Assembly (NCBI RefSeq): GCF_014844095.1
Contig: NZ_CP062163.1
Coordinates: forward strand, 2,441,001 to 2,505,000
DNA: 64,000 bases
Reading direction: 5' to 3'
Source: Brevibacillus sp. JNUCC-41
GTDB lineage: Bacteria > Bacillota > Bacilli > Bacillales > DSM-1321
Shown here piece by piece: positions 17,241-26,543 of the stretch (positions are counted from its first letter, which is position 1; the number at the start of each line of letters is the position of its first letter). The notes under the pieces were generated by a model that searched no databases, had not been told where the DNA came from, and saw only the letters and a list, made by a program, of their open reading frames with translations. Position numbers and translations under genes: made by a program.

Positions 17241-17378
17241 TTATTCTTCTATTTCCGGCAGTGGATCGATCCTTGATGCATCCTCTAAATTCAATCCACT
17301 TTTCACAAAATGAACAAACACTCCACCACTTAAACCAAGACAACCAACAAAGCCTAAAGTGATAACCCATTCCAGCAT
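17241..17378 (-). CDS. Small single-pass membrane protein, 45 aa
   Basis: A short ORF with a strong ribosome site (GGGGGGG, 10 nt before ATG). The product begins MLEWVITLGFVGCLGLSGG, a hydrophobic helix, and continues with VHFVKSGLNLEDASRIDP and an acidic end. It shares the terminator with fumarase. The composition and organised layout support a real protein; I do not recognise a family. Confidence 0.65.
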   Translation of the reverse strand: MLEWVITLGFVGCLGLSGGVFVHFVKSGLNLEDASRIDPLPEIEE

Positions 17379-17487
17379 TTCATTCCCCCCCTGCTAATGT
17401 ATATGAAAAAAAGGCGAAAATTACCTCAGAAAAGTACAATCTTTTGGAAAGGTCGCACATACATTAGAAGAGAAAGGGGGGATTTTC

Positions 17488-17673
17488 ATGCAGAATAACT
17501 ACTTCTTATTCTTTATGGCCATGCTAACTGGTTTTGCTTTCATCAAACTTCCTGTGGCAAACACGATTTTCTCCGGACTTGAAACATTCCTTGACGTAGT
17601 CGGAATTGTAATCGTTCTCATTTTCGCTATCGCCATTATTTGGAAGGCGGCACAAGCGTTATTTAAAGGATAA
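17488..17673 (+). CDS. Small two-helix membrane protein
   Basis: A 61-aa protein made of two hydrophobic stretches: YFLFFMAMLTGFAFIKL (5-21) and VVGIVIVLIFAIAIIWKAA (37-55), with a short linker. The AGAAAGGGGGG ribosome site and dedicated terminator support it. No recognised family or function. It diverges from the 45-aa membrane protein, with which it shares about 110 bp of upstream DNA. Confidence 0.7.
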   Translation: MQNNYFLFFMAMLTGFAFIKLPVANTIFSGLETFLDVVGIVIVLIFAIAIIWKAAQALFKG

Positions 17674-17686
17674 ACAAAGCATGGGG

Positions 17687-17719
17687 GGCCTATCCTTTTT
17701 GGAGGATGGGCCTTTTTTT
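17687..17719 (+). terminator. Intrinsic terminator
   Basis: GGCCTATCC and GGATGGGCC arms (one T-G pair), 8-nt loop, then seven T. Confidence 0.88.
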
Positions 17720-17893
17720 GGTGGATTTAAGTTTGGCGGGGAAATACCTCTAATAATTTGGCCCGCGGTACTAAAATTGGTTCCTGAGCGTAGTGAATTA
17801 GACATGGAATCCAATAATTCGACATTCACAATATCATGCATATAAATCTCCATGTTCCAAACAATAAGAAAAAAGGACATGGGGGATATTCCA

Positions 17894-18679
17894 ATGAAAA
17901 AAAAGGTGATTTTATCCGCTTTAATATGCTTGATATGCTCTTTGGCAAGCCCAGCTTTTGCAGAATCCTATAACTGGGGTTTCAATAAAGGAAAAAATGG
18001 GACACCTGCCGATGCAGGTGAAAAATTCAATAAGATGCTGCCTGAATATGAAGCGATTTATAAAGGGGATACAAGGAAAAAAGTCGTTTATTTAACATTT
18101 GATAACGGTTATGAAAATGGCTATACGGCCCAGATTTTAGATGTTCTGAAGAAACATGGTGCTCCAGGAGCTTTTTTTGTCACGGGTCATTATTTAAAGA
18201 CCGCACCTGAGCTTGTTGTCCGTATGGCTAATGAGGGGCATATCGTAGGAAACCATTCATGGAACCATCCGGATATGACCAGCGTGACGGACGATGTGAT
18301 ACGCATGGAACTTGAGCGGGTAAAAAAAGCAACGGAAAAATTAACGGGGCAAAAAGGAATGAATTACTTAAGGCCGCCTCGTGGGGTATTTAATGAGAGA
18401 ACGATGAGAGTCGCAAAAAAAGAAGGGTATTACCACATCTTCTGGTCACTGGCATATAAAGACTGGATTGTTGATCAACAAAAGGGTGCCGCGTTCGCAC
18501 ACGATGAAGTGCTTAAGCAGATTCATCCTGGCGCGATTTTATTACTGCATACCGTATCGAAGGATAATGCGGAAGCATTGGACTCGATTCTGACGGATCT
18601 TGAAAAACAGGGGTACACATTCAGTAGCCTTGATGCTTTAATGATTGAGAAACAATTGCCGAACCGAATGCTTTATTAA
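17894..18679 (+). CDS. pdaA: Delta-lactam-biosynthetic de-N-acetylase PdaA
   Basis: Removes the N-acetyl group from muramic acid stripped of its peptide, a step in making the muramic-delta-lactam of spore cortex. The 261-aa protein has a signal peptide (MKKK, hydrophobic core, SPAFAES at about 24) and a NodB polysaccharide deacetylase domain: catalytic TFDNGYENG (near 69; the PdaA form of the usual TFDDG), metal-binding HSWNHPD (near 124), LRPPRGVFN and LLLHTVSKD. The replacement of the second Asp by Asn is characteristic of PdaA. The start at ATG 17894 has GGGGGAT 8 nt before it. It corresponds to yfjS, keeping synteny with yfjT, yfjP and yfjO. A SigG promoter is expected but was not clearly seen. 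Confidence 0.94.
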   Translation: MKKKVILSALICLICSLASPAFAESYNWGFNKGKNGTPADAGEKFNKMLPEYEAIYKGDTRKKVVYLTFDNGYENGYTAQILDVLKKHGAPGAFFVTGHYLKTAPELVVRMANEGHIVGNHSWNHPDMTSVTDDVIRMELERVKKATEKLTGQKGMNYLRPPRGVFNERTMRVAKKEGYYHIFWSLAYKDWIVDQQKGAAFAHDEVLKQIHPGAILLLHTVSKDNAEALDSILTDLEKQGYTFSSLDALMIEKQLPNRMLY

Positions 18680-18685
18680 AATGAG

Positions 18686-18722
18686 AAGCGGGTCCTGTAG
18701 TGATAATTCAGGTCCCGCTTTT
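18686..18722 (+). terminator. Intrinsic terminator of pdaA
   Basis: AAGCGGGTCCTG and CAGGTCCCGCTT form a 12-bp stem with one mismatch and a short T-tail. Confidence 0.85.
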
Positions 18723-18801
18723 ATCCATTCTCTTTAATTTCAAGTAATATTTCTGGAAACATGCTATAATACGTGGAAAACTGCTAAAGGATGGATCGCT
18801 T

Positions 18802-19686
18802 GTGTGGACAGAAAAATTACAGGTTCAAGGACCCTATAATTTCGATCTAGTTCTCGAACGGTTATCGTTAGACCCACTTCAGGTAGTTGATTTTACTAAC
18901 AGGACGGTAAAAGTTCCGCTATATATAGAAAAAGAACCAATCGTTTTGCAGGTTCAGGCAATAGGAAATATCGATGAACCATCTTTTATCATCAAAGGTC
19001 ATTCAGAGGTTTACAAGTCAAAAGCAATCGAACGGTTAAAAAAGGTTTTTCATTGGCATCAGCCATTAGAAGGCGTTTCCCGGCATTTCCGGGAAACAGA
19101 TTTAAGTAAAATCTTCGAAGAGCACCGCGGTACTGCCATAGTCTTGGACTTCGATTACTACAGTTGCCTCGTCAAATGCATCATACATCAGCAATTGAAC
19201 TTATCCTTTGCCCATACGCTCACGGAACGATTCGTTAAAACCTTCGGCTACCAGTTGGAAGGTGCCTGGTTTTACCCGACACCGGAAACAACAGCCCAAC
19301 TTCGAATCGAACAATTAAGAGCCATTCAATTCAGTGGCCGGAAAGCCGAATACGTCATCGGACTTTCAGAGCAGATCACTCAAGGCCATCTCAACCTTGA
19401 TATAATGGAGAAGCTATCCGATCAAGAGGTTATGGACACACTAATAAAAATACGCGGTATCGGTAGATGGACGGCTGAAAACTTCCTGCTTTTTGGACTT
19501 GGCCGGCCGAACCTATTTCCTAAAGCCGATATTGGCATTCAAAATGCCTTGAAAATATTATATGGCTTACCGCAAAAGCCAACCCAAGAAGAAATGGAGT
19601 CCTACAGTGTGAAATGGGCCCCATATCTAAGCTACGCTTCCCTCTATTTGTGGAGAAGCATTGAAAAACGGAGTGAAAAGAAATGA
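18802..19686 (+). CDS. yfjP: DNA-3-methyladenine glycosylase family protein (YfjP)
   Basis: A 294-aa HhH-GPD superfamily base-excision glycosylase, expected to remove alkylated purines. After an AlkA-like N-terminal domain (about 1-110) comes the catalytic domain with [19 protein letters not shown] (about 127-145). The helix-hairpin-helix [19 protein letters not shown] (about 215-233) is followed by the catalytic Asp in FPKADIGIQ. There is no iron-sulfur cysteine set. GTG start with AAAGGATGG upstream. It overlaps rlmCD by 4 bp (ATGA), so the two are co-translated, as yfjP-yfjO are in B. subtilis. Confidence 0.92.
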   Translation: MWTEKLQVQGPYNFDLVLERLSLDPLQVVDFTNRTVKVPLYIEKEPIVLQVQAIGNIDEPSFIIKGHSEVYKSKAIERLKKVFHWHQPLEGVSRHFRETDLSKIFEEHRGTAIVLDFDYYSCLVKCIIHQQLNLSFAHTLTERFVKTFGYQLEGAWFYPTPETTAQLRIEQLRAIQFSGRKAEYVIGLSEQITQGHLNLDIMEKLSDQEVMDTLIKIRGIGRWTAENFLLFGLGRPNLFPKADIGIQNALKILYGLPQKPTQEEMESYSVKWAPYLSYASLYLWRSIEKRSEKK

Positions 19687-21068
19687 CAAACATTCAAGAT
19701 ACAAAACTGGAAGTGAATCAAACCCTTCCCCTTACGATTAAACGGCTTGGCATTAACGGGGAGGGAGTAGGTTATTTCAAAAAGAAAGTCGTCTTCGTCC
19801 CAGGTGCATTGCCTGGTGAAGAAATTGTAGCTTTGGTCACAAAGGTTCAGCCAAACTTCACCGAGGCGAAAATAAAAACCATCCGTAAAGAATCACCGCA
19901 TCGCATTGCAGCGCCATGTCCAGTTTACGCTGAATGCGGCGGATGTCAGTTACAGCATTTAAGCTATGCCCAGCAGCTAATTGAAAAACGCGATATCGTC
20001 ATTCAAGCGATGGAACGTCATTATAAATTCCCAGTTTCTTCATTAAATGTAAGAGAAACAATCGGCATGGAAGATCCTTGGAATTACCGCAACAAAAGTC
20101 AGTACCAAGTCGGCCAAAAAGATGGCAAATTGATTGCTGGCCTTTACGGCTTGAATTCCCACACACTGATCGATATCCCGAATTGCCTTGTACAGCATAA
20201 GGCAACAAATAAGGTAACGCGGACAGTGAAAAAAATACTAAAGAACCTGAACATCTCGATTTATAACGAAAGAAAAAGAAAAGGTGTGATCCGTACGGTC
20301 ATCACACGGGTAGGATTTGAAACGGGTGAAGTGCAGGTTGTCCTCGTTACTGGTGCGGAGGAAATTCCACAAAAAGACCAGTTGCTTAAACAAATTCGTG
20401 ACCAACTGCCAGAAGTGAAATCGGTCGTTCAAAACATCAACAACCGGAACACATCACTTATCTTTGGCGAAAAAACGATTCACCTGGCAGGCGAAAAAGT
20501 CATCAACGAAACATTGGGTGACCTATCATACGAACTATCAGCCCGTACATTCTTCCAGCTTAACCCGGTCCAAACTGTTCGCTTATATGATGAAGTGAAA
20601 AAAGCGGCAGCCTTAACCGGCACGGAAAAAGTGGTTGACGCTTATTGCGGTGTCGGGACCATTGGCCTGTGGCTGTCCGAAAATGCCAAGGAAGTCAGAG
20701 GAATGGACGTCATTAAAGAATCCATTGAGGACGCCAAGAAAAATGCAAAAAAACATAAACGGAACAATGTATACTATGAAACAGGCAAAGCCGAGAATAT
20801 CCTTCCACGCTGGACCAAAGAAGGCTGGAAACCGGACGTATTGGTCGTCGACCCGCCAAGATCCGGCTGTGATCAATCGTTACTGCAGACAATCTTGAAA
20901 GTTAAACCGAAAACCATTGTGTACGTATCATGCAACCCGTCCACATTGGCGAAGGACTTACAAGAACTGGGCTCTTCTTATAGTGTGGAGGCCATGCAGC
21001 CGGTGGACATGTTCCCTCAGACGAGCCATGTTGAAGTAGTGACCTCATTGAAGCTGATTGAAGAATAA
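19683..21068 (+). CDS. rlmCD: 23S rRNA (uracil-5-)-methyltransferase RlmCD
   Basis: Methylates C5 of two uracils in 23S rRNA (U747 and U1939, E. coli numbering, for the Bacillus enzyme). The 461-aa protein has an N-terminal TRAM domain (about 10-70), the [4Fe-4S] cysteine motif [14 protein letters not shown] (about 79-92), an RNA-binding central domain and a Rossmann methyltransferase fold with [15 protein letters not shown] (about 318), DPPRSGCD and the catalytic nucleophile motif [13 protein letters not shown] (about 418-430). It is the yfjO orthologue. A terminator follows within 10 bp of the stop. Confidence 0.95.
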   Translation: MTNIQDTKLEVNQTLPLTIKRLGINGEGVGYFKKKVVFVPGALPGEEIVALVTKVQPNFTEAKIKTIRKESPHRIAAPCPVYAECGGCQLQHLSYAQQLIEKRDIVIQAMERHYKFPVSSLNVRETIGMEDPWNYRNKSQYQVGQKDGKLIAGLYGLNSHTLIDIPNCLVQHKATNKVTRTVKKILKNLNISIYNERKRKGVIRTVITRVGFETGEVQVVLVTGAEEIPQKDQLLKQIRDQLPEVKSVVQNINNRNTSLIFGEKTIHLAGEKVINETLGDLSYELSARTFFQLNPVQTVRLYDEVKKAAALTGTEKVVDAYCGVGTIGLWLSENAKEVRGMDVIKESIEDAKKNAKKHKRNNVYYETGKAENILPRWTKEGWKPDVLVVDPPRSGCDQSLLQTILKVKPKTIVYVSCNPSTLAKDLQELGSSYSVEAMQPVDMFPQTSHVEVVTSLKLIEE

Positions 21069-21076
21069 GCAGAGTG

Positions 21077-21108
21077 ATCCGGGAATCTGTAAAAGGTTCT
21101 CGGATTTT
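21077..21108 (+). terminator. Intrinsic terminator of yfjP-rlmCD
   Basis: ATCCGGGAA and TTCTCGGAT arms (one G-T pair), 11-nt loop, TTTT tail. Confidence 0.75.
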
Positions 21109-21185
21109 AATCTGCGTTTATTTCCATCCATTTGTGAAATAATGAAAGTACTGTGAAAATCGAGAAATACGTAGGAGGGTTTTGG

Positions 21186-21707
21186 ATGCATAATCATGAT
21201 ATATTAATTCGATTAAGATATGCGCTGGATATTAAAGATAAAGACATGGTTGAGATATTTAAACTCGGGGAGATTGAAGTGACAAGAGAAGAAGTCATGC
21301 AGATGCTCACAAAACCAAAAGATGATTATTATGATGAATATGATGATGATATGGATGAAGCTGAAGATGGGGTAAACTGTAATAACATGATGCTAGAGTC
21401 CTTCTTAAATGGTTTGATCATTTTTAAACGAGGGAGACAAGAGCCAAAACCTGGTCAGCCTCAAAGTCAGGCACCGGCTGTAAAGAATAAGGAAAGTATG
21501 AATAATATCCTTCTGAAGAAACTGAAAATAGCATTGACATTAACAAGTGAGGATATGATTGATATCTTGGAAGATGCAGGAGTTATGATAACCAAAGGGG
21601 AATTAAGCGCTATATTAAGAAAAGTGGGTCATAGGAATTATAAAGAGTGCGGGGATCGATACGCTAGGAACTTCCTAAAAGGATTAACTTTGAGATATAG
21701 GGGATAA
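21186..21707 (+). CDS. DUF1456 (YehS-like) protein
   Basis: A 173-aa cytosolic protein with two copies of the DUF1456 module: ILIRLRYALDIKDKDMVEIF (about 5-24) and LLKKLKIALTLTSEDMIDIL (about 115-134). Each is followed by a V/I-T-x-x-E segment (VTREEVMQML and ITKGELSAIL). An acidic linker rich in D, E and Y joins the halves. Function unknown; each module is predicted helical. The start at ATG 21186 is set by TAGGAGGG; the frame extends upstream without a site. Confidence 0.85.
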   Translation: MHNHDILIRLRYALDIKDKDMVEIFKLGEIEVTREEVMQMLTKPKDDYYDEYDDDMDEAEDGVNCNNMMLESFLNGLIIFKRGRQEPKPGQPQSQAPAVKNKESMNNILLKKLKIALTLTSEDMIDILEDAGVMITKGELSAILRKVGHRNYKECGDRYARNFLKGLTLRYRG

Positions 21708-21862
21708 GGGTTCTGTAACCTCATGATATTTAGGCCGTGATTTCGTGAAAAGCACTTTTTCGATTTCAGGGTCTTTTTCTATTCGAAGACATTAGAAAGT
21801 GAGAAATAATTTGAAAACAGAAGGCACCCCTTAGACACCTTCTGCACATTCATACAAGTTGA

Positions 21863-22762
21863 TTAACCTCTTAAAAAGTCTGGTTTTGCGAAATGTGGGT
21901 TGGGATATTTATAGAAGCCTTCTCCTGCTTCTCTTCCGATTTTCCCTTTATCGATATATTCTGTTTTCAATAAGTTTGCCAGCTTTTCAACCTCTGGATC
22001 ACCTGTCGCTTTCGCTTTTGCAAGTGAAATATTATAAGCGGTATTGATTCCTACCACATCTAAAATGGCGAAAGGTCCAAGCGGTGCTCCTGTTGCGACC
22101 ATCCACGTTTTATCGATGGTTTCCGTATCAGCCACTCCTTTTAATAAGAGCATTTGGGCAGCATCCAAAAGAGGAACCAATAAGGAATTTAAAATATAGC
22201 CTGGCTGCTCTTTATGTAAAGGCAGAGGAACCATTCCAATCGCTTTTGCAAATTCAATCACTTCATCGAACACTTCATTATCCGTTCCTGGATGTTTCAT
22301 GATTTCTGCGGTATTGTTTTTCCAGATTTCATTAGCGAAGTGTAAAGCCAGGAATTTTTTTGGACGGCCTGTCGCTTCGGCAAATTGGCTTGGTAATAAT
22401 GTAGAAGAGTTCGTGGCGAAAATTGTTTTTTCAGGAGCAACTTTTCCTAACTCTGTGTAAAAATCCGTTTTGATTTGAACTACTTCTGGAATCGCTTCAA
22501 TCACAAGGTCAGCTTCGGCAACTGCTACAGATAAATCACTGTGGAAAGATATGCGGGCATAAGCAGTATTAAGATCTTCCTCAGTAGCGCCTATGTCTTC
22601 TTTATAATATGGCTTCAAATTAATGATCCTATCTTTTGCACGTTCTAATGCTTCATCATTAATATCATATACTGACACGTTGAACCCTTTGAATGCGGTT
22701 TGAAATGCGATCTGACTTCCTAAAACGCCGCTGCCGGCAATCGTGATATTTTTATAATTCAC
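21863..22762 (-). CDS. 3-hydroxyacyl-CoA dehydrogenase family protein
   Basis: A 299-aa NAD-dependent dehydrogenase of the 3-hydroxyacyl/3-hydroxybutyryl-CoA type. The dinucleotide-binding GSGVLGSQIAFQTAF lies near residue 10, and the conserved FATNSSTLLPSQFAEATGRP and LALHFANEIWKN (catalytic His) follow near 115-145. The C-terminal domain contains EQPGYILNSLLVPLLDAAQ. It probably oxidises a short 3-hydroxyacyl-CoA. The GTG at 22762 has AAAGGAG 8 nt upstream; an ATG at 22768 is too close to that site. Monocistronic on the minus strand, with a weak hairpin (CAGAAGG/CCTTCTG, about 21818-21845) downstream. Confidence 0.88.
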   Translation of the reverse strand: MNYKNITIAGSGVLGSQIAFQTAFKGFNVSVYDINDEALERAKDRIINLKPYYKEDIGATEEDLNTAYARISFHSDLSVAVAEADLVIEAIPEVVQIKTDFYTELGKVAPEKTIFATNSSTLLPSQFAEATGRPKKFLALHFANEIWKNNTAEIMKHPGTDNEVFDEVIEFAKAIGMVPLPLHKEQPGYILNSLLVPLLDAAQMLLLKGVADTETIDKTWMVATGAPLGPFAILDVVGINTAYNISLAKAKATGDPEVEKLANLLKTEYIDKGKIGREAGEGFYKYPNPHFAKPDFLRG

Positions 22763-22967
22763 AGCCATTCTCCTTTATTTCTTTAAATATCTCTTCTTGT
22801 TAATTATTTCACTTATCTTGAAAATAGATGCAGGAATAAACTTGATATAGTTTTTTTTCCTTTAAAAGAACGGATAAACACGCATATAGGCAGACCGTTT
22901 TTAATGGTCTATATCATTCGTATATGGGAAGAAGAATCATAGAGAAGCATGATAGGAGGAATGAAAG

Positions 22968-23276
22968 ATGGCCAAAACAATTTTCATTACTGGAGCGGGC
23001 AGCGGGCTTGGTAGAGGAGCTGCACTCGGGTTAGCAAAGCAGGGACACCGTGTAATCGCCACAACGGAAATCACTTCCCAGAAAACGGATCTTATGAGGG
23101 AGGCGCAGGAACGGGGCCTGGATATGGAAGTCTTCAAATTGGATATTGCAAATGAACGTGATCGAGCAAGGATTGATAATCATGACTTTGATGTATTTGT
23201 TGCAAATGCGGCGATCAATGAAGGAGGACCGCTCGGAGAAATGCCGATGGATCGATTCAGGGCAATCTTCGAAGTG
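22968..23276 (+). pseudogene. Truncated short-chain dehydrogenase (SDR), N-terminal part only
   Basis: The first ~103 residues read as an SDR: NAD-binding TGAGSGLGRGAALGLAKQGH, VFKLDIANERDR and VFVANAAINEGGPLGE. Similarity stops at about RFRAIFEV; the frame then runs 39 codons into unrelated sequence of low complexity and ends. The catalytic YxxxK segment and the C-terminal half are missing, so it cannot be a working SDR. The break falls within about 10 bp of the 98-bp hairpin repeat at 23286, suggesting that a deletion or insertion at that repeat removed the rest. The start codon and AGGAGG site are intact, so truncated protein could be made. Confidence 0.82.
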
Positions 23277-23285
23277 ATAATTTGT

Positions 23286-23383
23286 AAGTTGTGCATGAAT
23301 TGTGGACAAAGGAAAAGAAATAGGGAAAATCCTTATTCTTATTTTCTTTCTCCCATTCTTTTGCATGACTTTTTGTTTTTTTT
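23286..23383. repeat. 98-bp dispersed hairpin repeat, copy A
   Basis: Left end AAGTTGTGCATGAATTGTGG and right end TTGCATGACTTTTTGTTTTTT match copy B at 35910-36007. The ends pair with each other (AAGTTGTGCA with TGCATGACTT), and the inner arms GGACAAAGG and CTTTCTCC form a long imperfect hairpin. The middle differs between copies but pairs in both. The T-rich right end may terminate transcription. Confidence 0.7.
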
Positions 23384-23509
23384 GATCGCTATGTGAGACT
23401 TAATTGTATCCGAGCTGATCAGCAGCTCTCTTTTATTGTTGTATTGGACTTAAGCGTCCATTAGTACAATGTATAACAGACAAAAAAGAGGATGATTAAT
23501 CCCCTTAGT

Positions 23510-23641
23510 TTACTTGTCTTCATTTGTTTGTTCATCAGGTTTTTGGACGATTTCTTTTAGTTCCCCAATGTCACCTTTTGCATTGATAATCTCAAAAATC
23601 TCATTTAGGCCTTCTGAGGTTTTTTCATCTTCTGTTTTCAC
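23510..23641 (-). CDS. Small acidic protein, 43 aa
   Basis: A short ORF with AAGGAGGG 7 nt before a GTG start. The product begins MKTEDEKTSEGLNEIFEI and ends in an acidic, glutamine/asparagine-containing tail. Codon use looks coding and the site is strong, but I recognise no family. Confidence 0.55.
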   Translation of the reverse strand: MKTEDEKTSEGLNEIFEIINAKGDIGELKEIVQKPDEQTNEDK

Positions 23642-23699
23642 TATATCCCTCCTTACTTGTGGTTATTTGTTAATGTCTCCAAAAAACAGAAGATAAAAC

Positions 23700-24017
23700 A
23701 TCGTTTACATTGAAAAGTGATGATGATTTTCTCTTCGTATTTCCGTTGATATAAGCGCATTCTAGGCGGATGTTTATTGTAAAACTACAAAAATTTCGAT
23801 TTTTTTGTCCGCACAATATGGACAACGTTAAAATTATCTATTATTATGATTGTTATAACTCTTAGTATAAAGGGGTTTAGGTTAATCTGGTGTGTGTTTT
23901 TGGAGAAGACACATGTATTTTCAGAAAAAATGAAATAAATACAATGTTTTTTTTAATAGGGGTAAAACATATAAAAATCATACATTTATTCCAGCCAGCA
24001 ATGAGGGGGTATATTAA
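23700..24017. other. AT-rich upstream region of kbl
   Basis: About 320 bp without a gene. It probably holds the kbl-tdh promoter; no confident -35/-10 pair, operator or sigma-54 element was found. Confidence 0.4.
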
Positions 24018-25208
24018 ATGTCAAGTGAAGTATTAAATCAATTTTTGAAAGAAAATTTGGAAGATTTAAAAGAAAAGGGACTATACAACGTAATTGATCC
24101 GGTGGAAGGTCCAAACGGTCCGGTAATCACGATTGCAGGCAGGAAGTTAATTAATTTATCATCAAATAACTATTTAGGTTTAGCAACAGATCGACGATTA
24201 ATAGAGGCTTGCATAGAAGCGACGAAAACATATGGTGTCGGAGCCGGTGCTGTTCGTACAATTAACGGAACATTGGATATTCACGTCAAATTAGAAGAAA
24301 AGCTTGCAGAATTTAAACATACAGAAGCCGCAATTGCTTATCAATCTGGATTTAACTGTAATATGGCAGCGATTTCAGGAGTGATGGATAAACATGACGC
24401 CATCCTTTCAGATGAACTGAATCATGCTTCAATCATTGATGGATGTCGATTATCCAAGGCGAAAATTATTCCCTTTATCCATTCCGACATGGACGATTTA
24501 CGGACAAAAGCGCGCCAAGCAAAGGAGTCCGGGTTGTATAACAAAGTCATGATCATTACTGATGGAGTTTTCTCGATGGACGGGGATATTGCCAAGCTTC
24601 CTGAAATTGTGAAAATTGCAGAAGAGTTTGACTTAATCACCTATGTTGATGATGCACATGGATCAGGTGTATTGGGTAATGGTGCAGGAACGGTAAAACA
24701 TTTTGGGTTATCGGATAAAGTGGATTTCCAAATTGGAACATTATCCAAAGCCATTGGTGTTGTTGGAGGCTATGTAGCAGGAAAGAAAGATTTGATTGAC
24801 TGGTTAAAGGTGAGAAGCCGTCCATTTTTATTTTCAACGGCTGCCACACCGGGTGCAGTTGCAGCTAGTATAGAAGCCATCGAGATTTTGATGAATAGCT
24901 CAGAACTTCAAAATAAGCTGTGGGAAAACAGCGATTACTTGAAAAAAGGCCTAAAGGAATTAGGTTTTGATATCGGGGAGAGCGAAACACCGATTACGCC
25001 TTGCATCATAGGGGATGAAGCAAAAACCCAGCAATTCTCAAAGAGGTTGAATGAAGAAGGTGTATATGCTAAATCAATCGTATTCCCTACCGTTCCAAAG
25101 GGTACAGGAAGAGTTAGGAATATGCCTACTGCTGCTCATACAAAAGAGATGCTGGACCGTGCAATTGCCATTTATGAAAAAGTGGGAAAAGAGATGTCGA
25201 TCATATAA
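24018..25208 (+). CDS. kbl: Glycine C-acetyltransferase (2-amino-3-ketobutyrate CoA ligase)
   Basis: PLP-dependent enzyme that splits 2-amino-3-ketobutyrate with CoA into glycine and acetyl-CoA, the second step of threonine degradation. Its 396 aa match the alpha-oxoamine synthase family: SSNNYLGLA (near 50), [11 protein letters not shown] (near 75), [10 protein letters not shown] (near 213, PLP-contacting Asp/His) and the Schiff-base lysine in [14 protein letters not shown] (near 244). GAGGGGGT precedes the ATG. It is followed 44 bp later by tdh, completing the pathway in one operon. Confidence 0.94.
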   Translation: MSSEVLNQFLKENLEDLKEKGLYNVIDPVEGPNGPVITIAGRKLINLSSNNYLGLATDRRLIEACIEATKTYGVGAGAVRTINGTLDIHVKLEEKLAEFKHTEAAIAYQSGFNCNMAAISGVMDKHDAILSDELNHASIIDGCRLSKAKIIPFIHSDMDDLRTKARQAKESGLYNKVMIITDGVFSMDGDIAKLPEIVKIAEEFDLITYVDDAHGSGVLGNGAGTVKHFGLSDKVDFQIGTLSKAIGVVGGYVAGKKDLIDWLKVRSRPFLFSTAATPGAVAASIEAIEILMNSSELQNKLWENSDYLKKGLKELGFDIGESETPITPCIIGDEAKTQQFSKRLNEEGVYAKSIVFPTVPKGTGRVRNMPTAAHTKEMLDRAIAIYEKVGKEMSII

Positions 25209-25252
25209 GAGATTGCTTGTTTCAGAGTTTAAAACATAGGGAGGGATTTTTG

Positions 25253-26212
25253 ATGAAAAAGGTCTTAGTAACGGGGGCTTTAGGTCAAATTGGTTCAGAA
25301 CTTACGCTGAAAATGAGAGAGATTTATGGAGCTGACAATATCATTGCAACAGATATTCGAAAAACGGACAGCGATGTTGCCCTATCAGGTCCATTTGAGA
25401 TTTTAGATGTTACAGATGAAAAAGCGATGTTTAACATGGCAAAAAAACATGAAGTGGATACAATTATACATTTAGCCGCTTTATTGTCAGCAACAGCTGA
25501 AAAGAAACCTCTTTTAGCTTGGCATTTAAACATGGGCGGATTGGTCAATGCTTTAGAATCGGCACGGGAACTCGATTGCCAATTATTCACACCTAGTTCG
25601 ATTGGTGCGTTTGGCCCAACCACACCTAAAGATTGGACACCGCAAGACATCATTCAACGGCCGAATACGATGTACGGGGTGAATAAAGTATCCGGAGAGT
25701 TATTATGTGATTATTATCATCATAAATTTGGGGTTGATACGAGGGGGCTTCGATTCCCGGGACTGATTTCGTATGTCACGCCTCCTGGCGGTGGAACTAC
25801 CGACTATGCAGTTGAAATTTACTATGAAGCGATTAAAAATAAGCGATATACTTCTTACATTGATAAGGGAACGTATATGGATATGATGTATATGCCTGAT
25901 GCTTTAGCTGCCATCATTAATCTAATGGAGGCAGATGCCTCAAAATTAAAACATCGCAATTCTTTCAATGTGTCAGCCATGAGCTTTGATCCGGAGCAAA
26001 TTGCTGCCGAGATTAAAAGGCATATTCCGGAATTTATCATGAATTATGAGGTCGATCCTGTAAGACAATCCATTGCCGATAGTTGGCCGAATACAATAGA
26101 TTCAACTTGTGCAAAGGAAGAGTGGGGATTCAAGGCGGAATATGATTTAGAGAAAATGACGAATGATATGTTGTTGAAGCTGAGGTTAAAGTCCCTTTTA
26201 GTAACAGCATGA
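25253..26212 (+). CDS. tdh: L-threonine 3-dehydrogenase, SDR type
   Basis: Oxidises L-threonine to 2-amino-3-ketobutyrate, the substrate of Kbl. The 319-aa protein belongs to the extended SDR (epimerase-like) threonine dehydrogenases, not the zinc-dependent ones: N-terminal [23 protein letters not shown] (about 75), PSSIGAFG (catalytic Ser region, about 113) and the YGVNKVSGE YxxxK motif (about 142). The C-terminal part has AVEIYYEAI and [15 protein letters not shown] before ATG 25253 sets the start; the open frame begins 36 nt earlier without a site. Same operon as kbl. Confidence 0.93.
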   Translation: MKKVLVTGALGQIGSELTLKMREIYGADNIIATDIRKTDSDVALSGPFEILDVTDEKAMFNMAKKHEVDTIIHLAALLSATAEKKPLLAWHLNMGGLVNALESARELDCQLFTPSSIGAFGPTTPKDWTPQDIIQRPNTMYGVNKVSGELLCDYYHHKFGVDTRGLRFPGLISYVTPPGGGTTDYAVEIYYEAIKNKRYTSYIDKGTYMDMMYMPDALAAIINLMEADASKLKHRNSFNVSAMSFDPEQIAAEIKRHIPEFIMNYEVDPVRQSIADSWPNTIDSTCAKEEWGFKAEYDLEKMTNDMLLKLRLKSLLVTA

Positions 26213-26226
26213 ATTAACCTGCCTGC

Positions 26227-26258
26227 CGAATAAAAGAGTTGCAATACTCTTTTATTCG
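26227..26258. terminator. Inverted repeat / terminator of kbl-tdh
   Basis: GAATAAAAGAGT and ACTCTTTTATTC form a perfect 12-bp stem around a 6-nt loop. Confidence 0.8.
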
Positions 26259-26317
26259 AGTTATTTTATACAGAGGAATTTTAACGCTTAAGGGATGGGC
26301 TGTTATAAACGATAAAA

Positions 26318-26331
26318 AGTAAGCGCTTTCT
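26318..26331. promoter_or_regulatory. cre-like site (CcpA) before the permease
   Basis: AGTAAGCGCTTTCT matches the catabolite-responsive consensus TGWAANCGNTNWCA at 12 of 14 positions, with the central AAGCGCTTT palindrome. It lies 213 bp before the permease start and about 105 bp after tdh. CcpA control of the permease is inferred. Confidence 0.5.
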
Positions 26332-26543
26332 ATGACGCCTTGAACAGAATTAAGATATACATGAAATTTGATAGTAATCTTTCTAACTGTCAGGATTGAT
26401 TAAGAGTGAAGAATGATTTTATGAGGCAGCTTTAAGAAAGATTCAAAAAAGTGGGGCCTGCTATATCATTTCTATACTAAATAGGGAGTGTATTAAGCAT
26501 CTTGCATTAAATTTCGACTATTAGTAGTGTAGGGGGAAATGGA

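Noticed and set aside
23277..23396. C-terminal 39 codons of the SDR frame as part of a novel protein
   Set aside because: This stretch is the hairpin repeat read by chance; similarity to SDR proteins ends before it.
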